Below, in pieces: positions 35,881 to 47,165 of a stretch of 64,000 nucleotides of DNA; the first letter of the stretch is position 1, and every line of letters starts with the position of its first letter. Source of the DNA: Sympetrum striolatum (taxonomy: Eukaryota > Arthropoda > Insecta > Odonata > Libellulidae); the NCBI GenBank assembly GCA_947579665.1, contig OX388341.1, positions 5,501,752 through 5,565,751 on the forward strand, given 5' to 3'. The notes beneath the pieces were generated by a model that ran no database searches, had not been told where the DNA came from, and saw only the letters and a list, made by a program, of their open reading frames with translations. Position numbers and translations under genes: made by a program.

Positions 35881-36575
35881 TATTTAAGGCAGTTTTCGAT
35901 GTGGAATATGTTCGCCACTTGATATATCTTTTTTTATTATTATATTTACTCACATGTGCACACTCAATTTTTCTGTAATTATCCAGGGAGTGACGCAAAA
36001 TATATACCCTTGAATTAGAAATGCATAGTTATGAAGCTCGAAATATTTTATTTATGGTTTTTGATTAATTTCACCTAAATAGCAATGTTTTGTAGGTTTC
36101 CTCTTAAAAAAATGTCTTCATCTACTTGTTTTTAATTTAAATATTTTAATATGGGAGAAATAATAAATCGAAATCCTCCACGCTTCATATAAAACGGAAT
36201 CTTAAACAGATTACAGACCTTCATTTTTTTATATTACGTCATTAAAAACAAGTTCTGTGTGTTTAAATGATCAAATTAAAATGCATAGATCAGAAAATGT
36301 ATGCGAAAACACAGTGCACATTATTGGAGAATCTATGAAATAGAATTCAATAACTTACATAAGAAACGGAGATTAGAAAAATTCAATTATAAAATTTTTC
36401 CGATGTAATATTAATTAACATAAAAGCACATTATTGCACATTTGAAAGCGAAATATTGTTAATCGTTTTTAAATGACGATAGAATCCAAGAAATTCAAAC
36501 AGAATGTGAAATAAAACAGCATTTTCCTTCTGAAAAAATCAATTGCGTAGCGAATTGAGAAGAATTTTTTTTTTT
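35881..36575. other. AT-rich stretch, nothing recognised
   Basis: No frame, repeat or RNA supported. Confidence 0.35.
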
Positions 36576-37062
36576 AATTCATGGTAACAACTTTTACTAG
36601 ACCACTAAATATCTGAAAAAAACACGACCTAGGTTTCGTAGCGTCGGTACATCATCAGGTGACAAGTAAAACACACTTCCGAATATATACAAACATGAAA
36701 GGGGGAGAGAAGGTAGCAAGTAACGGAAGGAGGAAAAAGGGGGGGAAGGAGGGGGTAAGGGATGAGGCGGGTTGCATAGCAAAGGTTCTCAATCACAAAC
36801 TGTTGAAGACAGAATTACTAAATAACGAAAGCAAGAGTTACAAAGTAAGGCAAAGGCCACTGAATTCAAAAAGATGCAACGAGTAAGGTGAAGAGTAAGG
36901 GCAATGGGCGGGATGCTAGGAAAGGTGCACGGAAATTAGGGAATGAGGGTTTGCAAGGAGGATTAGGAAACAGAAATTCGTTGGCAATATTCGACGAGGA
37001 GTTCCTCGCGATTTTTTTTTTTCAGATATTTAGTGGTCTAGTAAAAGTTGTTACCATGAATT
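36576..37062. mobile_element. Short element with perfect 47-bp inverted ends, possibly Penelope-derived
   Basis: 36,576-36,622 and 37,016-37,062 are exact reverse complements (47 of 47), each running from AATTCATGG into an A or T run. Between them one strand is strongly purine-rich (36,700-36,960, mostly A and G). Inside the left arm's edge on the minus strand is a hammerhead-like motif. Inverted copies of a ribozyme-bearing end are known for Penelope-like retroelements. That assignment is inference; a foldback MITE is the alternative. No transposase or reverse transcriptase is present. Confidence 0.55.
36623..36661 (-). ncRNA. Candidate minimal hammerhead ribozyme
   Basis: On the minus strand the order is CAC, CTGATGA, T, a GTA/TAC hairpin with a seven-base loop, GAAA, a tiny CC-TA-GG helix closed by A-T, then GTC and GTG. 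This matches a type I hammerhead: core CUGAUGA and GAA, stem III very short, cleavage expected after GUC, stem I formed by CAC/GUG. One extra U lies between the CUGAUGA box and stem II, and stems I and II are only about 3 bp, so activity is uncertain. Confidence 0.4.
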
Positions 37063-37469
37063 TTTTACAAATTAAGAAATACCACAATGTGAACCCTAAG
37101 ATGGTTTCGTTTAATTTTTTAAATTTTATTTTATGAAATATATCATTATCTCGGTTAGCGGCTATAGAACCCAAGACATTCTTATAGACTGTAATATAAA
37201 TGAAAATTTTCATTCGAAGCAAATCAATTCCGGAGTGATTGGAACAATTTTTTTTAGAAATTTTTTCTTGCGAAAAATCATCCTTTTCTGGGGGAAAACA
37301 TGTATGTATAGGTTCGAGTAAAATGCTGTTTCAATACTGCAAGCAAATGGTTCAACATATATAAGATAATATATAACAGATATAGATAAATCCATGCAAA
37401 GTGTCAACTATTTTTCTTCAAGGTAAACACTCTGGATGAATTCTGAAAATTCAACCAATAAGTTATAAA

Positions 37470-37951
37470 TGGGAAATATATTTACCACCTGGCATCGAAC
37501 CCGGGTCTTCCTGCTCATACTTACTATGCAATACAACAGAAGAACACCATCTCTATTTATGTGTGAAAATTCAAGCAGAAATATTGGCTGCAACTGCCTC
37601 AAACAACGTCCTACTTTTCACATATATTCCTGAGAATTTGTAATTTGCTCTGGAATCGAACCCAGGAACAGCATGGTCTTATTTAATTTTTTTCTTAAAC
37701 AGAGTCTTAATATACATCTTCTAACTAAGCAAGAACTTCCTATCATTTCAATAAGTGCATCAAAAATAATGAAAAACTAACCCATTGTATTTTAAATGGG
37801 GGATATATTTACCGGCCGGCATCAAACCCTGGTCCTTCTAGTCATACTTACCATGCAACACAATAGAAGATCACCATCTCTAACTATTTCAAGCAGAAAT
37901 ATTGGCAGTAACTGCCTCAAACAACGTCCTACTTTTCCCTTATATTCCTTA
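37470..37951 (-). repeat. Outer B-box element, 3'-side piece
   Basis: Reverse-strand boxes start at 37,495, 37,656 and 37,822. It is interrupted at 37,951/37,952 by the complete copy and resumes at 39,118. Its own 3' end is lost; only a trace (ATACTGCAAGC at about 37,335) remains. Confidence 0.7.
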
Positions 37952-39117
37952 CGAGTAAAATGTAGCCTGCATACTGCAAGCAGATCAACAACCTTAATTT
38001 CATATCGGCATTATATGGGAACGGTCCGCAAAAAAAATAAAAGGATTGAAATTATTCTTATTCTTAAAATTAACTACAATTTAATCCTCTGGCATCGAAC
38101 CCGGTCATCCTGGTGAACTTACTATGCAGCTAAAAAGAAGATCACCATCTATAACTATGTGTAAAAATTCCAGCAAAAATATTGGCTGCAACTGCCTCAA
38201 ACGAAGTCCTCCTTTTCCCTTATATTCCTTATGAGAGAAATTTTAATGTGCTCTGGCATCGAACCCAGGAGCAGCATTTCGTATCTAAATGTTTTTCTTA
38301 AGCTGAGTTTTTATATACATCTTCTAGCAAAGCAAGAACTTCCTATCATTTCCATAAATACATCAAAATAAATAATGAAAACTTACTCAATGCATTTTAA
38401 ATGGGGGATATATTTACCATCTGGCTTCGAACCCGGGTCTTTCTGGTAATTCTGTCTATGCAGCATTAAAGAAGATCACATCCTTCAACCATGTGTGAAA
38501 ATTCAAGCAGATATATTAGGTGCAACTGCCTCAAAAGACGTCCTACTTTTCCCTTATATTCCTTATGAGAGAAACTTTTATGTGCTCTGGCATCGAACCC
38601 AGGAACAGTAAGGTCTTATCTACATTTTTTTCAAAAAACTATGATTAATTTACATCTTCCATATAAGCGAGAACTTCCTATCATTTCGATAAGTGCATGA
38701 AAAAAAATAATGAAAATCTACCTCAATGTATTTTAAATGGCCGATATTTGCAACGTCCTAGCATCGAACCCAGGATATCTTCCGTGAAAGTCATTACTGT
38801 TTCCGATAGATCATGACCATATATATAGGATCCTTGAGTTTTGATTCTCTAGCTATCCGGAAAGTATTTTTTTTAATTCCCGAAAATAAAAGTAATGCAT
38901 TTAAACGGGAAAAATCGCGACTTTGGGGCCTTCTGGAATCGAACCCATGGCACCGAGGTTCAAAATCACATTTTTTCTGGCGGTTACACGTTATGGCCAA
39001 TACGCCGTAAAAATTTCAAGTCAATCACGCTTGTGGTTTAGGCTGTGAATTAGTATCCTATCTATCTATCTATCTATATACATGAATGAATCCGGAGAAG
39101 CGTCTATATATAATAGA
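37952..39117 (-). mobile_element. Complete B-box Helitron-like element (type A, six monomers)
   Basis: This is the clearest full copy, 1,166 bp. On the minus strand it starts TCTATTATATATAGACGC (39,117) after a host A and ends with the hairpin (37,965-37,981) and CTCG (37,952-37,955) before host TAAGGAATATA. Boxes start at 38,095, 38,259, 38,427, 38,593, 38,764 and 38,939. Read 5' to 3' the spacing is 175, 171, 166, 168 and 164 bp. The host is another copy of the same family, and the uninterrupted monomer in other copies shows the empty site CA/TAAGGAATAT. No target duplication is seen. These are Helitron traits, apart from CTCG in place of CTRR. Confidence 0.75.
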
Positions 39118-39545
39118 TTGGAGAAATGTTAATGTGCTCTGGCATCAAACCCAGGAACAGCATGGTCTTATCTAAATTTTTTTCCTAAACAGAGTCTTAA
39201 TATACATTTTCAAGCAAAGCAAGAACTTCCTATCTTTTCGATAAGTCAATCAAAAAAATAATGAAAAACCACCCCTATGTATTTAAAATGGGAGGTTTTT
39301 TCATTGACCAAGCATCAAACCAAGGTCATTTCTGTAAAAGTCATTAATGTTTTCAATAGTTCATGGCCATATCTGTAAGCTCATGGAATTTTGATTCTCT
39401 ACCTATCCGGAAAGTATTTTTTAGAAATTCTCGAAGATCAAAGCAATACATTTAAATGGGAAAATGGGTATTTTGGGGCCTTCTGGGATTGAACCCACGA
39501 CACTGAAGTATAAAGTCGCATTTTTCCTGGGGGTTTCACGCTAGA
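39118..39545 (-). repeat. Outer B-box element, 5'-side piece
   Basis: It continues the interrupted copy with degenerate boxes near 39,150, 39,312 and 39,489, then stops abruptly at about 39,545 against hAT transposase sequence. Confidence 0.7.
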
Positions 39546-41730
39546 GCCTGAAAGAGATTAGAGATAGAGATTGTATGAGATTTTTAACTTTCCTTCCGCT
39601 AAATGATCACTCAGAGGAAAGCATAGCTGATTTAGTATTTAACTATATCACTACTGAACTTGAAATTGATATCAGAAAATGCGGAGGTCATTCTTATGAT
39701 AATGCATCCAATTTGGCTGGTAAATACAATGGTATGCAGCAAAACATTATCGAAAAAAACAAGTTTGCAAGATTTGTTCCATGCGCTGGTCACTCTTTAA
39801 ATTTAGTTGGTCGTTCAGCAGTTGATTGTTGCCTTGATGCTGTTAATTCTTTTGGTGATGTGAACGAAGTTTATATCTTTTTAGGCTTCCACAAAAAAAT
39901 GGGCAGTTATGGAATCAAATTTGAAACCTCATTCTAAAGTGCCTAAATGTTTATCAGACTCTAGGTGGAAGGCACACGCTAAAGCTACAGAAGCTATTTT
40001 ATAAAACTACAATGATATCACCGATGCACTCAATTATTTACATTCAGATGATAATACAAAGAGTGATACTAGATTCAGGGCCGACAATCTTTTAGTGAAG
40101 ATGGAAGAATTTGAATTCGTGATTATGCTCCATTTCTGGAATCGAATACTGAGACATTTTTCAATAGTAAATAAAATTCTTCAAAGCCCTAACATTTTAC
40201 TTGCTAGTTGTTCAGATTGGCACTGTTTATTTTTAGATATTTTATGTGGAATTAAGGAAGATTTTGATGTACTTGAGCTAGAAGCAAAAAACTTGTTGCC
40301 AAATACTGAATATAGAACTGCCAGAAGGATAATAAGAAGTAAAAGGCAAGGGAATTACGAAAATTCATCTGACCCTGATGCCTTAGACAAACACTCTTCG
40401 AGAGATAAATTTAGAATTAAATCATTTATTTCTATATTAGATGAACTAGAATCAAATTTAGGAAGAAGAGCTTCTGTTCATGATGATGTAGTGAAATATT
40501 TTCCTTTCTTGCCGATCTTACGTAAAAAAAAATCTGATGTGGCCAGCACATGACTTTCTCCATAGATATTATGTAAATATTTATCTACGACAGTATTTTT
40601 GAACTCTGTATTCAATCTAAACTTGGAAGATGGGAGATTAATTTGCATCATATTATCTTTTTTTCACAAACATTATAAATAATGTTTTTTGGGACTTGTT
40701 CGATGAAAAACGATGAAATTAGCCTTTCGCCCAGAGCGCCCACAAAGTACATAATCAGCAACTTCCGGTTTTTCAGTATTTCATAAATAACTCCTAAACA
40801 ATCAGTTATACGAAAATATGTTTCATACAAAAGTTATAGTAAATAAAATTTTCTAAAACTTTTATACATAATAGTATATACATAAATACAAGATTAATGG
40901 AGATATTTTGCAAAACTGGAAACGAGCTTCGAAAAGTAAACCTTAACTTCCGGTTAACTGATTTACTCCAAAAACTAATCAACTCTAACGGCACCAACCA
41001 AAGTAATACATATGAAATTTGGTGTTGATATGACAAATAGTTTTCATATTAGAGTGCCCACAAAGTACATAATCAGCTACTTCCGGTTTATCAGTATTTC
41101 ACGAATAACTTTTTTCACGATATGACTAATAGTTTTTAAGTTAGAGCGCCCCAAACACAGATACACATACACACAGACATCATTCTGAAAATGGTCAAAA
41201 CGTACCCCAAAAACATGTATTTCCGTTGAAATCTCAAAGTCTATTTTTTTCATGAAAACAATACTTTCTCTATATTACGTATATGGAGAAAGCAAACAGA
41301 AAGGAAGTACTTAAGAAACAAAAGTAGAACCTTAAAGAAGTGTTGAGCTGTTAATGCATGGAAACCCAGAAGATGTCAACCAAAATCTTACTAAAGAACT
41401 CTTTCATTTCCACACTTATGTTAGACAAACGCGTAAGCCTTCAAAAAATTCCACATTGTCGCATACAGACTTGTATCAAATAATATTCATAGAATATATT
41501 CAAGTGGCCTTTCCCAATGTGGAATCAATATTACGGTTGTTTCTCAGTCACTAATTGTACTGGAAAAAGGTAATTTTCAAGACTTAAAAATATAAAAAAT
41601 CAATTTAGAAGCACAATGACCCATACGAGGTTGTCATCATTGAGTATTTTGGGCATCGAAAGAGAGACGTTCACAAAAATAGATTATAAAGAACTTATTG
41701 AAGAATTCCTTGTGGAAAATTTTAGAAAGA
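39546..41730 (+). pseudogene. hAT transposase pseudogene (ZMYM1-like), split by an AC-R repeat
   Basis: 39,575-39,937 holds GGHSYDNASNLAGKYNGMQ and FVPCAGHSLNLVGRS, the RNase-H-like segment of hAT transposases related to ZMYM1. 40,095-40,530 holds the helical insertion region. 41,354-41,710 holds the dimerisation (hATC) domain: FPNVESILRLFLS, then in shifted frames a GERSF-like stretch and KRIKNQLR-like remains. A stop near 39,936, other frameshifts and the insertion of about 770 bp at 40,527-41,293 kill it. Terminal repeats are not preserved. Confidence 0.8.
40527..41293 (+). repeat. AC-R repeat, copy 1 (internally deleted)
   Basis: It begins AAAAAATCTGATGTGGCCAG and ends ...CGTATATGGAGAAAG. 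The left end, GACTTTCTCCATA, and the right end form inverted termini, and the right end alone folds into a hairpin (ACTTTCTC/GGAGAAAG). Internal unit starts (GCCCACAAAGTACATAATC) lie at about 40,738 and 41,054, 316 bp apart. The (AC)n part is reduced to a few repeats at 41,155-41,180. Non-coding. Confidence 0.75.
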
Positions 41731-42045
41731 TATTCTTCCAATCTACTATTTTGCTTTAAATGTATTCTTGGATTGAATCAGTTCTTAAATGAAATAACTA
41801 TTATCGTAAAATTTAATAAGATATACAATTTGATTTTTTCTTTTTGCGATCTTGAATAAAGTTCTATTTTTGGTTTTGTTTAAGACTTAGGTTAGTACCA
41901 ATCACAACGTTTCATTTAACATATTGATTTATCTCACAGTAATGATGTATTTTATTATCTCTCGTGTAATTTACAAACTTAAAAATGGGAAGTGAAAGGG
42001 CCTTATAAGTGGAATAGCCTCTTTTCATCTAAATCCGTCCCTGGC
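41731..42045. other. AT-rich stretch, nothing recognised
   Basis: No supported feature. Confidence 0.3.
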
Positions 42046-42163
42046 GACAGTACTTCCTTCCTGATATCAGAGGACACGTATGCAAAGTTTGAGACAAATC
42101 GGGCAAACGGTGTGGACTCCAATCCAAGACAAACAAACAGAATTTCTGCTTCATATATATAGA
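42046..42163 (-). repeat. Helitron 5'-end fragment
   Basis: On the minus strand it starts TCTATATATATGAAGCAG after a host A (42,164) and continues with the GTTTGT block, GGAGTCCACAC and the CAGGAAGGAAGTACTGTCG block, matching 7,972-8,120. This supports TC at an A/T site as the family's 5' end. Confidence 0.7.
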
Positions 42164-42169
42164 TTTTTA

Positions 42170-42840
42170 CTACATCACATGTAATTGGGTAATTTTTATC
42201 TGTTTGTGATTAATAAATATTTGTATTATTTATTTTTATTTATTTATTATCCACGTACAGTTCTGAAACCATTTTACACTTAGCATAAGAAATTTAAAAT
42301 AAATATACAAGATTATGCAAAATAAAAATTGAACAAATTAAACTAAAAAAAACATATATATAAATATACAGAATACGACCCAAGCAGAGAATTATTTACA
42401 GAATTCAAGAATGCGTCAAGCGACAGACTGAAGGGGTCTTTGGAGGGAATTCAAAAGGTTTGGAAGTCTATAAAAAGTAGGGAAAAAGGGACAATCTAAA
42501 TGAAGGAACAGGGAGAAGTTAGTGTAGTTGCTCTAGGTGGAACATGGAAACTAAATTAGGAAACTAGTTCAATGTGGGAGTTAATTATATTAAATATTAA
42601 TGAAAGATCGGCCTTGATTAAATTTTGTTTTAGGGATCTTAGGGAAAGGCATATTAAGACTGTCTCTGCATTGGTATTTTGTAGATGGGGAACACGAGAT
42701 TTAACGATAAAAGCAAAAAAATTAAAGATTTGATTGAGGTAGGCAATATTAGTATTGGCTGACATGGACCAGATAGGGGAGCAATATGAAATGACCGGGA
42801 TTATGATGGTAGTGAAATACTATCATCAGTTTTTACCTAC
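42170..42840 (-). pseudogene. LINE C-terminus and 3' end, CR1/Jockey-like
   Basis: The minus-strand frame 42,556-42,765 plus flanking frames reads ISHCSPIWSMSANTN..., SLRSLKQNLIKADLSLIFNI, then a DAFLNSV...SLLGSYSVYL tail. The order resembles the C-terminal region of CR1/Jockey LINEs. The 3' side ends in ATTT/TTTA repeats (42,220-42,247). A second copy of its last 150 bp is at 43,005-43,136 and 44,396-44,480. Confidence 0.6.
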
Positions 42841-43131
42841 AGCTAAGAAGAATATGTTAATTCTTGATTCGTATTCATAAAGATTATAAAGACAGCGAGA
42901 CCTTAAAAAGAAAATGGCGGACTTTTCTGATGCAATCATCCATAGCTATTGTTTGGGTTTAAGCTCAGAAGCTCTCACGATTTAGATACCTTACTTAAGA
43001 TTTTATTTATTTATTCAAAGATTCACGTACAGTTCTGCAGCCATTTTACAGTGAATGAACTTAACATAGCAAATTTAATATAAATATACATGATTATACG
43101 GAATAAAAATTGAACAAATTAAACTAAAAAT

Positions 43132-43136
<5 letters not shown>

Positions 43137-43203
<67 letters not shown>
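43137..43203. repeat. (AT)n microsatellite
   Basis: About 33 uninterrupted AT units, at the junction of the LINE 3' end and the B-box element. Confidence 0.95.
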
Positions 43204-43207
<4 letters not shown>

Positions 43208-44389
43208 GGACCGTCCCAATATGATGCCAATATGAAATCAGTGTTGTCGATCTGCTTGCAGTATGCAGCTACATGCAGATCGACAACACTGATTTCATAT
43301 TGGCATCATATTGGGACGGTCCTGAAAAGAAAAGAAAAAGAATTGAAAATATTCGTAAAATTCGCTGCAATTTAATCATCTGGCATCGAACCTGGGTCTT
43401 CCTGGTGAACTTACTATGCAGCGCAACCGAAGATCACCATCTATAACTATGCGTGAAAATTCAAGCAGAAATATTGGCTGCAACTACCTCAAACGACATC
43501 CTACTTTTCACATATATTCCTTATGTGAGAATTTTAATGTGCTCTGGCATCGAGCCCAGGAATAGCATGGTCTTATCTAATTTCTTTTCATAAACCAAGT
43601 CTTAATATACGTCTTCTTTCTAAGCAATAACTTCCTATCATTTCAAGAAGTGCATAAAATAAATAATGAAAAGCTACCACAATGTATTATATATGGAGGA
43701 TATATTTACCCCCTGGCATCGAACCCGGGTCTTTCTGGCAATACTTTCTATGCAGTTAGACAGAAAATAACCCTCTCTAACTACGTATGCAAATTCAAGC
43801 AGAAATATTGGTTGCAACTGCCTCAAACGACGTCCTACTTTTCCCTTATATTCCTTATGAGAGAAATGTTATTGTGCTCTGACATCGAACCCAGGAACCG
43901 TACGGTCTTATCTATATTTTTATCTGAAATCAATTCTCACCATACATCTTCTCGTCAAGCACGAACTTCCTATTATTTCGATAAGTGTATCAAAATAAAT
44001 AATGAAAAACCATCGCAATGTATTTTAAAGGGTAGTTTTTTGCATTGTCCAAGAATCGAACTCAGGATATTCTCTGGAAAAGTCATTAATGTGATTGATA
44101 GATCCTGACCATATCTATCGGCTTCTTGAGTTTTAATTCCATACCTATCCTGGAAGCATTTTTAAAAATTCCCTAAAATCAAAGCAATGCATTTAAATGC
44201 AAAAAATCAGGACTTTGGGGCCCTCTGGAATCAAACCCATGACACTGAGGTTCAAAATCGCAATTTTTCTGGCGGTTACACGTTATGGCCAATACGTCGT
44301 AATAATCTCAAGTCAATGACACTTGAGAATTGGTATCCTCTCTATCTATATGCATGAATGAATCCGGAGAAGCATCTATATATAATAGA
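43204..44389 (-). repeat. B-box Helitron-like element with palindromic 3' end (type A)
   Basis: Reverse-strand boxes start at 43,386, 43,550, 43,719, 43,885, 44,056 and 44,231. Read 5' to 3' the spacing is 175, 171, 166, 169 and 164 bp. The 5' end TCTATTATATATAGATGC starts at 44,389 beside host A/T-rich LINE tail. At the 3' end the usual hairpin is replaced by a 52-bp perfect inverted repeat (43,204-43,255 and 43,275-43,326) around 19 bp, and the CTCG end is absent. Confidence 0.8.
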
Positions 44390-44480
44390 TAAATAGATAC
44401 ACTGAATACGACCCAAGCAGAACATTATTTACAGGTTTTTATAGAATTTAAGAATACGTCAAGCAACAGACTGAAGGGCT

Positions 44481-45310
44481 TGTATTATAATTATTTTTAT
44501 TAATTTATTTTTTAGGTGATGTCTCAGATATGGAGGGGCAAGTTAGAGAGTCTGACTGGCCATTGAACGTTGATGCAGGACAGCATGAATTCCTTTCAAC
44601 AAGCAGTCACTCAAGGCAGTGTTGGTGTACTGGGTTCTGGGGTTAGGAAGTCAGAACTGACCCCCAGGAAATCAAGGATCTTCATCTGCATGATCAACTT
44701 TATTTGTTTCTGGAAAAACACGTTCATCTCAGAAGGATTGAAGTCACTTTCAGAGTATCATTTACCAGGCCAGACGTTGCTTTCAAGCATTCGTTAGAGC
44801 AGAGTTTCCCAAACCATGTTCCGCGGAACACCGGTGTTCCACTAAACCTGAATAGGTGTTCCGCTACAATTTGGAGTGTCAATGGTGAATAAAAGTCATT
44901 ATATGCTTTATTGATTCATATCTTAAGTTTTTTTATAATATTATATTATAATATTATAGTTTTATATCTATAAATAATTACCAAATGAATAATTTGTAGT
45001 AATTAAATGATTTTTTAAATTTTACAAGTAGAATCACCTAACCTAAGTATAAGTTTAGTGTTCCGTTAAACTTCCCAGGTTTGCAAAGTGTTCCACTGTA
45101 GAAAAAGTTTGGTAAACCCTGCATTAGAGGATGATATTTTAACAAAGCCTTCGTGATGTATAAATACGTTAGAGATAACAAGGTTTTTTGTAAAAGGAAA
45201 TGGACATCTGGTCATTCGAAGAAGATAAGAAAATTTGAAGCTTTGTAAATTTATGGACAAATTGGTTTCTCATAGGCCTACAGGGGAATCTCTTTACCAA
45301 ACACCCTATG
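44481..45310 (+). other. Unidentified coding-like fragment around a hAT MITE
   Basis: 44,520-44,799 contains broken coding-like frames (GDVSDMEGQVRESDWPLNV..., then EKHVHLRRIEVTFRVSFTRP...) after a possible acceptor TTTTTTAG at 44,513. Removing the MITE joins ...AFKHSLE to DDILTKPS. The family is not recognised; it could be transposon-derived. Confidence 0.3.
44800..45121. mobile_element. hAT MITE, 322 bp
   Basis: The inverted ends are CAGAGTTTCCCAAAC at 44,800 and the complement GTTTGGTAAACCCTG ending at 45,121, with further pairing of GTTCC(G/A)C blocks. The flanks CGTTAGAG (44,792-44,799) and CATTAGAG (45,122-45,129) are an 8-bp duplication with one mismatch. Non-coding and AT-rich inside. 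Confidence 0.75.
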
Positions 45311-46189
45311 AAAAAATCTGATGTGGCCAGCACATGACTTTCTCCATATATAAGATGTAAATATTTATCTACGACAGTAATTTTGAACTCTATATTCCAT
45401 CTAAACTTGGAAGATGAGTGATTAATATATATATTATTATCTTTGACGCCAAAAACATTATAAATAATGTTTTTCGGGACATGATCGATGAAAAACGATG
45501 GAATTGGCCTTTCGCCGATAGAGCCCAGAGCGCCCACAAAGTACATAATCAGCAACTTCCGGTTTATCAGGATTTCATGAATACCTCCTAAACAATCAGT
45601 GATACAAAAATATGTTTCAAACAAAAATTATAGTAACTCACATTTTCTAAAACTTTTGTTATTAATAATATATACCTAAATATCATATTTATGGAGATAT
45701 TTTGAAAACCGGAATTGAGCTTTGAAGAATGAAGCTCAACTTCCGGTTAACTGATTTACTCCAAAAACTAATCAACTCTAATGACACTAACCAAAATACT
45801 ATATATGAAATTTGGTGTTGATAAACTGAATTGTTTTCATGTTAGAGCGCCCACAAAGTACATATCAGCTATTTCTGGTTTATCGGTATTTCACGAATAA
45901 CTCCTAATCAACCGGTGATACAAAAATATGTTAAATACAAAAGTTATAGTGAATTACATTATCTAAAACTTTTATGAGTAATACAATACACGTATATATC
46001 ATATTTAGGGAGATATTTTGAAAATCGGAAATGAACTTTGTTGAATGAAGCTCGAGTTCCGGTCAACCGATTTACTCCAAAAACTAATCAACTCTGACAG
46101 CACACACCACAGTACTATATACGAAGTTTGGTATTAATACGACCAATAGTTTTTACGATAGAGCGCCCACTAACACACACACACATACA

Positions 46190-46242
<53 letters not shown>

Positions 46243-46372
46243 ACAGACATCATTCCGAAAATGGTCAAAACGTGTTCTAGGGACCCCAAAACATGTATTT
46301 CCGTTGAAATCTCGAAGTCGAATTTTTTCATGAAAACAATACTTTCTCTATACTTCGTATATGGAGAAAGTA
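45311..46372 (+). repeat. AC-R repeat, copy 2 (full length)
   Basis: It has the same ends as copy 1. The internal units start at about 45,532, 45,848 and 46,163, a 316-bp period. The third unit runs into an (AC)n tract (46,169-46,240), then CAGACATCATTCCGAAAATG, a stretch ending in TTTTTTCATGAAAAC, and the terminal hairpin. Non-coding. It gives the uninterrupted form of the locus that the Tx1-like LINE invaded in copy 3. Confidence 0.8.
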
Positions 46373-46729
46373 AAAAGAGAAACGCTGCCTTGCTGATAAC
46401 CTCCTGGGTGGTTGCGGAATAAACAGCCAGTTTTATTCACTAACTGAATTGCTCATGATCTCTTATGTAATTTTTCCTTTCTTACAGAATCAGCACTTGG
46501 GGACCACAAATTCACATGTGGCCCTGAGGACGATGGCAGATTCAACCACGAATTCATGATTGTCATGAAAATTTATTTTCTAATTTCTTACATTATTAGT
46601 TTATAATATTATTTTCTTATAACATGTGTTTGAATAAGCTTATTGTAATTTTAAGGAGCTATGTACAGGTAATTGACATTGACAGGATTGTATATGTGCA
46701 CCATAATTTTCCATATATAGTATGCATGT

Positions 46730-47087
46730 CCACAAGGATATTGAAGCCCTATCCTTTTCGAGGTCTAACTGAGGAGCAGAGGAATTTCAATTATAGATTG
46801 AGTAGAGCAAGGAGGGTTGTGGAAATGCATTTGGCATTTTAAGCAACAGGTTCCGCATATTCCTCACTCCAATCAACCTCAGCCCGGAAAAGGTTGAGTC
46901 CATTGTGCTTGCTGCAGTAGCATTGCACAATTACTTGTGCACTAAAAATGCTGCATATATTGGTAATTGTGAGGAAGTATGCCCTCTGCCTGAGATGGGT
47001 GAACAGCTAAATATTAGGGCAACAAACTCTGCTCTCAGAGTCAGAGAGGTATTCAAGACTTTCTTGAGGGCTCATAGGAATGAGTAA
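46730..47087 (+). pseudogene. PIF-Harbinger transposase (HARBI1-like) C-terminal fragment
   Basis: Plus-strand frames read ILKPYPFRGLTEEQRNFNYR and LSRARRVVE (46,738-46,827). After a frameshift they continue with NRFRIF, TPINLSPEKVESIVLAAVAL and HNYLCTKN (to 46,940) and a tail ending at TAA 47,085-47,087. RARRVVE carries the last acidic residue of the DDE triad. Only the last third is present; the N-terminal part and terminal repeats are absent. Confidence 0.75.
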
Positions 47088-47100
47088 AACCTTCAGTTTT

Positions 47101-47165
47101 TGCACACACACACACACAGGCATTCACACACACATACATATATACATACATACATATACACATGT
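47101..47165. repeat. (CA)n/(CATA)n microsatellite
   Basis: Mixed CACACA, CACATACA and TACATA units directly after the Harbinger fragment's stop codon. Confidence 0.9.

Larger units (their letters stand above)
43005..44480 (-). repeat. LINE 3' end copy, interrupted by a B-box element
   Basis: 43,005-43,136 and 44,396-44,480 together match 42,230-42,450 (ACGTACAGTTCTG... and GAATACGACCCAAGCAG...). The break falls in an ACATATATATAAATATAC tract, so the empty site is visible next door at 42,350. Confidence 0.65.

Noticed and set aside
46169..46240. A second Tx1-like insertion at the (AC)n of AC-R copy 2
   Set aside because: The flanks continue uninterrupted on both sides; this is the empty site.
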